Below are positions 58,692-64,000 of a stretch of DNA of 64,000 nucleotides, piece by piece. The DNA comes from WQXF01 sp031553615. Its GTDB lineage: Bacteria > Bacillota > Clostridia > Christensenellales > Aristaeellaceae. Where the stretch lies: positions 1 to 64,000 of the forward strand of contig JAVBLJ010000010.1 in NCBI GenBank assembly GCA_031553615.1, written 5' to 3'. The notes beneath the pieces are model-generated. The model worked only from the letters and a program-made list of their open reading frames with translations. It was not told the origin of the DNA and ran no database searches. The position numbers were made by a program, and so were the translations under genes. Position 1 is the first letter of the stretch. The number at the start of each line of letters is the position of its first letter.

Positions 58692-58961
58692 ATGATGTAC
58701 TCGACGCCCTTGGCGATGGCGCAGAATTGGTATCACACGCAGCCCAACCGCGTCCACTATGCTATGAACAACTTTCTGATCGCGGTGGGCGTCTCCTATC
58801 TGCCGCTGCACGATGAAGCGGTGCAAGCCGCGACCAAGGTCGGCCCTGTCGCCATAAACCACGGAAAAACCAGCTGCAAAACACAGCTGGCGACCGAATA
58901 CATTCAAAAAGCCCTCGATCAGGGTCGCTTGGGGTACAAGCGTAAAGGCGGGCGGTGCTAG
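58692..58961 (+). pseudogene. DNA alkylation repair (AlkD-like) protein, C-terminal remnant
   Basis: The last about 75 residues read RVHYAMNNFLIAVGVSYLPL, AVQAATKVGPVAINHGKTSC and ATEYIQKALDQGRLGYKRKG, the ending of the PF08713-type DNA-alkylation-repair family (normally about 230 residues). The N-terminal two thirds are absent, and no start with a ribosome site precedes the fragment. It sits alone on the plus strand between minus-strand genes. Confidence 0.75.
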
Positions 58962-58988
58962 ATCGGTGAACTGGCATGGCGCTCCGTA

Positions 58989-59834
58989 CTACTTATGCAG
59001 CGGCGTCTTGTTGGGGCTGCTTCTCTTCGCGGTATCCGGCTGCCTGTGATCGATAGCGGCCAGCGCTATCTCCACATCCTCGTGCACTTCCCTGGGGGTA
59101 TGTGCGCCCAAAGTAACCATGTCGCAATCCCGCAGGGTCGCGTAGGAAAAATTCAGCCCCACATAGGGCGTGAGCCTGCCGGCAGCCATCGACTTAATGG
59201 TCATCACCGGCTTTTTTGCCTGCCAGATGATCTTGCTCACGGTCTCCACTTCGACTTGCATCAGGAAACCCGCCGCGTTGTAAATCTGAATGTAGGTCTC
59301 CACATCGTACTGGTTGCCGTCCGCATAATAAATAATCTCGGGCATGTGCGCGGAGAGACCGGGAATCATACCGCATTGGCGAACCATATCTAGGTAGTCG
59401 GGCAGGCGGTCGATGGTGCCGTGCAGCTTGCTCACCAGCTGCTCCACGCTGGAGTGATGCGGCAGGCAGAACGTGCAGCCGTTCTTCGCGCTTTCTTCAA
59501 TGACTTCCCGCGCCGCCTGGCGGCCTTGGGCGGTGTCGCTCACATCGATAATCGGCGTATCGATCAGAATGACCTTCTTGCCGGTATTCTGCTCCGCCTG
59601 ATGAATACCGTCGAGCACCACGCTCTGGCGGCCAAAAGGCGCCATCATCGCGTCGATATCGTATTCCAAATACGCTTCGATGAGCGCCGTCACCGCGTCG
59701 CGCTCCGCATATTTTTCCCGGATCATTTCGTCGGCAGAATTGCTCCTGTGGCTGTAGCCCAACACCCAGTTGCTGCCGATCAAAAGCCTCGGCAGCGACA
59801 CGCCACCCACCATGGTGCGCGGAAAAGATGCCAT
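58989..59834 (-). CDS. Uncharacterised TIM-barrel-like protein
   Basis: 281 residues, not recognised with confidence. The sequence alternates strands and helices (RLLIGSNWVLGYSHRS, KKVILIDTPIIDVSD, GMIPGLSAHMPEIIYYADGN, PVMTIKSMAAGRLTPYVGLN, CDMVTLGAHTPREVHEDVEI), which suggests an eight-fold barrel; the last part recalls aldo-keto-reductase-like proteins, but no catalytic Tyr/Lys set is evident. AAAGGAGGATTTGACT sets ATG 59834. It follows the URO-D-family gene by 71 bases and ends the operon that begins beyond the window edge, so it may act on the same substrate. Confidence 0.65.
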   Translation of the reverse strand: MASFPRTMVGGVSLPRLLIGSNWVLGYSHRSNSADEMIREKYAERDAVTALIEAYLEYDIDAMMAPFGRQSVVLDGIHQAEQNTGKKVILIDTPIIDVSDTAQGRQAAREVIEESAKNGCTFCLPHHSSVEQLVSKLHGTIDRLPDYLDMVRQCGMIPGLSAHMPEIIYYADGNQYDVETYIQIYNAAGFLMQVEVETVSKIIWQAKKPVMTIKSMAAGRLTPYVGLNFSYATLRDCDMVTLGAHTPREVHEDVEIALAAIDHRQPDTAKRSSPNKTPLHK

Positions 59835-59905
59835 AGTCAAATCCTCCTTTAGCGGCGCATTGCGCCTGCGTTCTCGTTGTCACATTCGTTCCGGAAAAGC
59901 ACGCT

Positions 59906-61084
59906 TCACTCCGCCTCGCCCTTGGCCAGCGCCAAGCTCCTTTGGCGGTAGTACAGGTAGTTTTCGAAAGCAACCTCCTCGGGCACACCGTGATCGCATG
60001 TGGGGATGTATCCGCCCCGTTGGCGCATCGCGGGCAGGATGCGCTGCAGCAAACCCTCGATTTCCGCCCGCGTTCCCGCCAGCACCCGCTTATCGATGCC
60101 GCCAAAGATCACCAGCTTGGGATACTTACGCCCAATGGCCACCACATCACTGCCACTGGCCACCTCAAAGGGACTCATCGCATCCATGCCCAACTCCATA
60201 TAGAGATCGATCACCGCTTCCGCCTTCCCGTCGGTATCCACCTGAAAGTACAGATGGCGATCCGGGTCCAGCTGCCGGGCCTTGATGCCCTCCAGCAGCC
60301 TACGGTAGTAGGGGAAAAGAAACTCCGAAATCATGGCGGGTGAAATGAGCGGGCCGGTGTTGTAGCAGATATCCTCCGCGATAAACAGCTCATCGAGGGT
60401 CACAGATTTTTGGGTATACGCAATCACATCCTCGGCCAGGGCCAGCCAGGTTTCCATGCAATCGTGGACCAGCTCCGGCTCATCGTAAAACTTATACAGA
60501 AGTTCCTCCGGCCCCATCAGGCTTCGCAGGTACATGTACCCGCCAATCAGGCGCTGGGAAATCATCTTGCCCTGCTTCGCGGCTACGATAGCCTCCGCGA
60601 TGGTCGCATCTCGCGCCGAACGGCGGCCTTCGCTGGGCTGCAAGCGCCCTTTACAAAGCGCACGCCAGCTAGCCATATCCTTGACTGGGTGATCGACGTA
60701 GGAGGGCATAAAGCCATTGCGACGTCCCTTGAAATAAAGCACGCTCCTGCCCGCGACATCCTGCACCAGCTCATATTCGCCGCGATCCTCGATCACTCTA
60801 ACTTCAAATGGCGGATCAAATTCGGCTTCGCACCAGCCAAGGCCATGCAGTATATAATCCCCGCGCTCCTCGTATCCAAATAGGTTCGCCAAGTACTCGT
60901 CCTCACCCTGCGCCTGGTGCCGGTCCGGTAGTTTGCCTTCGCTCCTCCAGCGATCCAACACATAGAAGCCAAATTCGGTCTGCATCAAGTCCGCGTTCGG
61001 CGTAATGCTGTAGGCATCCCTGCGCTTGCGCGCGCTAGGGCACATCCTCTCCCTGGGCAACATCCCGTGGATTCCGTCGCACAT
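59906..61084 (-). CDS. Uroporphyrinogen-decarboxylase-superfamily protein 4
   Basis: 392 residues. Family segments: MISQRLIGGYMYLRSLMGPE, FIAEDICYNTGPLISPAMIS, LYFQVDTDGKAEAVIDLYME, LVIFGGIDKRVLAG and GGYIPTCDHGVPEEVAFENY. The HxCG zinc motif of paralogues 2 and 3 is replaced by FQVDTDG, as in paralogue 1. Methyltransferase-like or other lyase chemistry is possible, haem synthesis improbable. AAGGGGGAAGGTGCGGT precedes the ATG. It lies between the alpha-galactosidase-like gene and the barrel protein. Confidence 0.78.
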   Translation of the reverse strand: MCDGIHGMLPRERMCPSARKRRDAYSITPNADLMQTEFGFYVLDRWRSEGKLPDRHQAQGEDEYLANLFGYEERGDYILHGLGWCEAEFDPPFEVRVIEDRGEYELVQDVAGRSVLYFKGRRNGFMPSYVDHPVKDMASWRALCKGRLQPSEGRRSARDATIAEAIVAAKQGKMISQRLIGGYMYLRSLMGPEELLYKFYDEPELVHDCMETWLALAEDVIAYTQKSVTLDELFIAEDICYNTGPLISPAMISEFLFPYYRRLLEGIKARQLDPDRHLYFQVDTDGKAEAVIDLYMELGMDAMSPFEVASGSDVVAIGRKYPKLVIFGGIDKRVLAGTRAEIEGLLQRILPAMRQRGGYIPTCDHGVPEEVAFENYLYYRQRSLALAKGEAE

Positions 61085-61113
61085 ACCGCACCTTCCCCCT
61101 TCATGCGTTTATA

Positions 61114-61133
61114 CCAATTCCAATTAGAATTGG
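61114..61133. repeat. Palindrome sharing the MITE end sequence
   Basis: CCAATTC-CAATTA-GAATTGG, a perfect 7-bp stem directly after the alpha-galactosidase-like stop. Its left part ATACCAATTCCAATTAG is identical over 17 bases to the left end of the element at 56995. It could be a solo element end or a weak terminator. Confidence 0.55.
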
Positions 61134-61135
61134 CA

Positions 61136-63139
61136 TTACTTGATAAACACGGTTGCAGCACCCTCCCGCACAAGCTCCACCGTTAATTCCAGCCTGTTGT
61201 CGGGACGCCATACGTAGCTGTCCGCCCCTATGATTTGCTGGGGCTGTGACTCCAGCGGCTGCGTCACATGCACGATCTTCCCCCCTGCTTGCGCAAAGAG
61301 CACCACCATGCCGCACGCCCGCACAGGATCCAGCTTCTCATGGATCTCCGGGCTGCCACCCACGTCCCCGGCGGTTCGGGGATACGCGCGGGTCACACAG
61401 TCGCGCACATCCTTGTAGTGGCTCAAGTATTCGCGCCAGAAGCCGATTTCCTCCGGTGAAAGGGCCAGCAAATCGCCCCAGATACCGTTGCCACCCAGCG
61501 CCAAGCTGGCTGCGGCGTTGGCGCGGTCGTTATCGTTGCCCTGGGGAAGCTGATGGGTTAAAAACAAAATGGACGGTATCCAGCCATCATAGCGAACCGA
61601 GCTGCGGCAAATCTGCGGCCGCGCCGCTCCGGGATAGAAGAATACGTTGACCGTATCCGGATCGATCCTCACCTCTTCCGGAATATCAAAGCAGCGGTAG
61701 TAGGGCCCGTTGTTCACCGAAAAATATTTGCCCGCATCCAGGAAACCCAGCCCCACGAAGCGCGAATCCTCGGTGATATCAAAATCGAAGATCGCGCCCG
61801 GGCACTGCGCCGTCACTGCCTTTGCCACACGCACCATCTCCAGCCCCATGCGGTACGCATAGGCGTCCATGCGCTCCTCCGTGGCGTTCGCCTCGGTTCC
61901 GTGCCAGTGCTGGGTGGATTCGCAGCCGTATTGGTAAATGCCGTCCCATTTGAAGTAGGTGACGCCCAACGTCCGGTAAAGTTGGGCAAACAGCTCGATC
62001 AAATGGTCGCTGTATTCCGACGCAAAGCAGAAGCCGTAGCATGCGCCCGATTCCCACACGTCCCCCAGCGCCCAGTCCTTCCCGTGGGATTTCATCATGT
62101 ATTCGGGGTGCTCGGCCAAAATGGCGGAATCCTTGCCCACGATCGATGGATTGAACCAAAGCCCCAGCCGCATGCCATGCCGCGCAAGCGCATCCCGAAT
62201 CGGCTGCATGCCGCGCGGGAAACGTTGCGGATGCGGCATCCATTCGCCAATCACGCCAAACCAGCCGGTGTCGATCACAAAAACCTCGATGCCCATTTGG
62301 TGGGCGATCTCGATCTCCGCCAGCATGCGCTGCTCGTTCATGTCCGCCAGGTAGGGCCGCCCATGAAAGTACTTCCCGCGTTCCTGATGGTGCCAGGTGT
62401 TATAGAAAATGTAGGGCGTCCGCGAATCGCCGCCCGCATCCATTCCGTCGAGCGCAAAGGCGCGGTAGCTTTGCCTGAGCGCCGCCAGCTCTCGGCCGAA
62501 ACCAATTTGTATCCACGGGGCACAGTATTGCGCTACGGGCTGCCCATCGTAGTAGTTTCCCTTTGACGAGGCGAGCAACATGCCCTCCGCCGTGGGCCAA
62601 AACGCCAAGTAGTGATTGGGTGTCTGCGCGCCGTGCTCGTAGGCCAGCAACACCAGGTCCGCCCCTTGCCGATAGGCGACCAGCGGTCCCGGCAACTCCC
62701 TTCCCAGCGCGGCTTCCGCTTCATAATGCAGTTCGGTGGGCAGATGCGCATGCTGGATGCGGTCAAAAACCGCAAGACGCAGCTCCTCCAAATCCCCCAC
62801 CTCGCCCTGTAGCTTGCCGTACTCGATGTGTGAATCCTTGTCCACGCCCGCAAACACATCGGTGCCTTCCAGAGCGTATCGAAACCGGGCGATAGGGCAA
62901 TCTGGGCGGAGCAAAATCTCCATGCGTAGCGTCGCGCGCTCGCTCACCTTGGCGCGAATCGCAATCCGCACCCCGTCGGTCGTCTGCTCCATGGCTTCGA
63001 TCGCCGGTTCCTTTGCCTGCATCCTGCCACCCGCTAAGGGGAAGGAGGGCAGCTTCCAGCGAAGCGGATGCTGATCACACGCAAAAACAATGCTCTCGCA
63101 CTCAAGCGCAATGCCATATTGGCCGATGTCCTCTCCCAT
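61136..63139 (-). CDS. Clan GH-D alpha-galactosidase-like glycoside hydrolase (GH36 type)
   Basis: 667 residues. N-terminal beta-sandwich (about 1-270), then a TIM barrel with TPYIFYNTWHHQERG, GIEVFVIDTGWFG, RLGLWFNPSIVG and the nucleophile-bearing VTYFKWDGIYQYG. The acid/base Asp is probably in IFDFDITEDSRFVGLG. No signal peptide. Hydrolysis of alpha-galactosides after import is the standard prediction; related clan members act on other alpha-glycosides. GGGGAGGTTTGAAG sets ATG 63139. It starts two bases after the stop of the upstream glycosidase gene. Confidence 0.85.
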   Translation of the reverse strand: MGEDIGQYGIALECESIVFACDQHPLRWKLPSFPLAGGRMQAKEPAIEAMEQTTDGVRIAIRAKVSERATLRMEILLRPDCPIARFRYALEGTDVFAGVDKDSHIEYGKLQGEVGDLEELRLAVFDRIQHAHLPTELHYEAEAALGRELPGPLVAYRQGADLVLLAYEHGAQTPNHYLAFWPTAEGMLLASSKGNYYDGQPVAQYCAPWIQIGFGRELAALRQSYRAFALDGMDAGGDSRTPYIFYNTWHHQERGKYFHGRPYLADMNEQRMLAEIEIAHQMGIEVFVIDTGWFGVIGEWMPHPQRFPRGMQPIRDALARHGMRLGLWFNPSIVGKDSAILAEHPEYMMKSHGKDWALGDVWESGACYGFCFASEYSDHLIELFAQLYRTLGVTYFKWDGIYQYGCESTQHWHGTEANATEERMDAYAYRMGLEMVRVAKAVTAQCPGAIFDFDITEDSRFVGLGFLDAGKYFSVNNGPYYRCFDIPEEVRIDPDTVNVFFYPGAARPQICRSSVRYDGWIPSILFLTHQLPQGNDNDRANAAASLALGGNGIWGDLLALSPEEIGFWREYLSHYKDVRDCVTRAYPRTAGDVGGSPEIHEKLDPVRACGMVVLFAQAGGKIVHVTQPLESQPQQIIGADSYVWRPDNRLELTVELVREGAATVFIK

Positions 63140-63141
63140 CT

Positions 63142-64000
63142 TCAAACCTCCCCGCACTTTTCCAGCAGCACCTCAACGCGCTGCGGTACGCCAGGATGCA
63201 GCACCAGCTGGATCACCCGCTCACCGCTTGCGTCCTGCGCGCTCTCCTCCCAGGTCTGCCCGTCCACCAGCACGCCGCACCTCTCCTCCGCGTGAAAGCG
63301 AGCAAAGGTAGTGCCCGCGCCCGTAAGTTGGCATGTGAGCGCGCCCGCAGCATAAGCAAGGTGAGACACCGCCGCCCCATACGCATCCACAAGGTATAAG
63401 GGGTGTTTCTCGGTCTCGCAAAGCTCCACGCAAAGGGTGTGATGCGGCCCCGGCAATAGGTCTAAGGGCACCTTGCGGCTGCCCCACAGCGGTTGCCCGT
63501 CAACCCGCAGTGCGTGTATGCACTTGCCCACGCCCGTGCAGACGAAGTCGAGCCGCATGCCGCGGTAGTGCAGCCCCGTCAGCGCAAATGCGCCTGCTCC
63601 ACTGGGCGCAATGGTTACGCCCCCGCCATCCAGGTGTATCCCCAAATACCCCTCCAAGGTATCCTGATACCATCTGCGCATGCTATACGCCTGCCAGGTT
63701 CCGGATTCGCAGTTCCAGCGGTCCAGCTCCGGCGTGTCAGTCTCCACCAGGTAGGAAACGCCTTCGGGGCAGAGCAAACGCCCCGTCCAGTAGGAGACCC
63801 ATTCGGCCCAGGCAGCCAGGCAGGAGGTTCGGCCTGTGCGGTGGGCGAGCCGCACAAAAGCCCCATCCACCACCGGCCAAGTGCAGTGCAGCTGATTCGC
63901 ATCCCCATCGTATCCCAAATCCCAAACCGGGATAGAGCGCAGGTACGCTTTGGACATGCAGTGCTGCTCAATAAATTGCATGTAGGCTTCGGCTTTTCCT
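63142..64000 (-). CDS. Glycoside hydrolase C-terminal part, gene cut by window edge
   Basis: The frame is open to the end of the window (about 285 codons visible), so the start lies beyond 64000; an internal Met at 63981 is not a convincing start. The visible part has SIPVWDLGYDGDANQLHCTW, VSYWTGRLLCPEGVSYLVET and WQAYSMRRWYQDTLEGYLGI, followed by a C-terminal beta domain, as in (alpha/alpha)6-barrel glycosidases and phosphorylases. The family cannot be assigned from this piece. It is upstream of, and almost touching, the GH36-like gene, so the two are probably co-transcribed. Confidence 0.65.
   Translation of the reverse strand, partial: GKAEAYMQFIEQHCMSKAYLRSIPVWDLGYDGDANQLHCTWPVVDGAFVRLAHRTGRTSCLAAWAEWVSYWTGRLLCPEGVSYLVETDTPELDRWNCESGTWQAYSMRRWYQDTLEGYLGIHLDGGGVTIAPSGAGAFALTGLHYRGMRLDFVCTGVGKCIHALRVDGQPLWGSRKVPLDLLPGPHHTLCVELCETEKHPLYLVDAYGAAVSHLAYAAGALTCQLTGAGTTFARFHAEERCGVLVDGQTWEESAQDASGERVIQLVLHPGVPQRVEVLLEKCGEV

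Overview
The window suggests a GC-rich, carbohydrate-degrading member of the Bacillota, probably an uncultured Clostridia lineage. The evidence is a SpoVT/AbrB-type regulator gene, a fused SecDF, an L-box lysine riboswitch, a sequence matching the CcpA cre consensus, carbohydrate importers of the CUT1/LplABC type with no ATPase gene beside them (they probably share an MsmX/MsmK-like ATPase encoded elsewhere), strong AGGAGG ribosome sites and tightly packed operons. This placement is an inference; no rRNA or other phylogenetic marker gene is present. I found no tRNA, rRNA or CRISPR array.

Layout. 1-4.2 kb: the start of an AAA ATPase gene (cut by the edge), a FGGY sugar kinase and rfbA-rfbB for dTDP-sugar synthesis. 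4.7-15.2 kb (minus strand): one sugar-type ABC importer (binding protein, two permeases), three different ADP-ribosylglycohydrolase-family proteins (one with a signal peptide) and a LacI regulator. They read as one operon behind a consensus promoter with a perfect cre box. 15.3-33.0 kb: an AraC regulator diverges from a 12-gene plus-strand operon. This encodes a second importer, a heparinase-like protein, a HEAT-repeat protein, a nitrilase-family amidase, a GH116 enzyme, an MFS transporter, two Gfo/Idh oxidoreductases, a URO-D-family protein and a GH20/GH67-like protein. 33.0-39.2 kb: two more URO-D-family genes, secDF with a small membrane protein, and a zinc-type dehydrogenase. 39.2-41.7 kb: a decayed IS5-type transposase, an AbrB-like fragment and a DUF4003 gene. 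42.1-45.6 kb: a third importer (LplB, LplC, LplA type). 45.6-52.1 kb: an asparagine-synthetase-like gene without its glutaminase residues, a 2-hydroxyacid dehydrogenase, a DUF4342 protein and a two-component system. 52.1-55.7 kb: a lysine operon asd-dapA-dapB under an L-box riboswitch, in which DapB carries an extra aspartokinase-like ACT region. 55.7-64 kb: oligogalacturonate lyase, a MITE-like element, an iron-sulfur protein, a DNA-alkylation-repair gene remnant, and an operon with a truncated glycosidase, a clan GH-D alpha-galactosidase-like enzyme, a fourth URO-D-family protein and a TIM-barrel-like protein of unknown role.

How it works together. Most genes serve uptake and breakdown of plant or host glycans. 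Polysaccharide is probably cut outside the cell or imported as oligosaccharide. Products are processed by GH116, GH36-like, OGL and heparinase-like enzymes, then by oxidoreductases and kinases. The URO-D-family and ARH-family proteins recur inside these sugar loci and have no assigned function there; they are the best candidates for undescribed biochemistry.

A window-wide oddity is a set of at least nine short tandem repeats (9-19 bp units), mostly just 5' of start codons, plus a small interspersed element with terminal inverted repeats.
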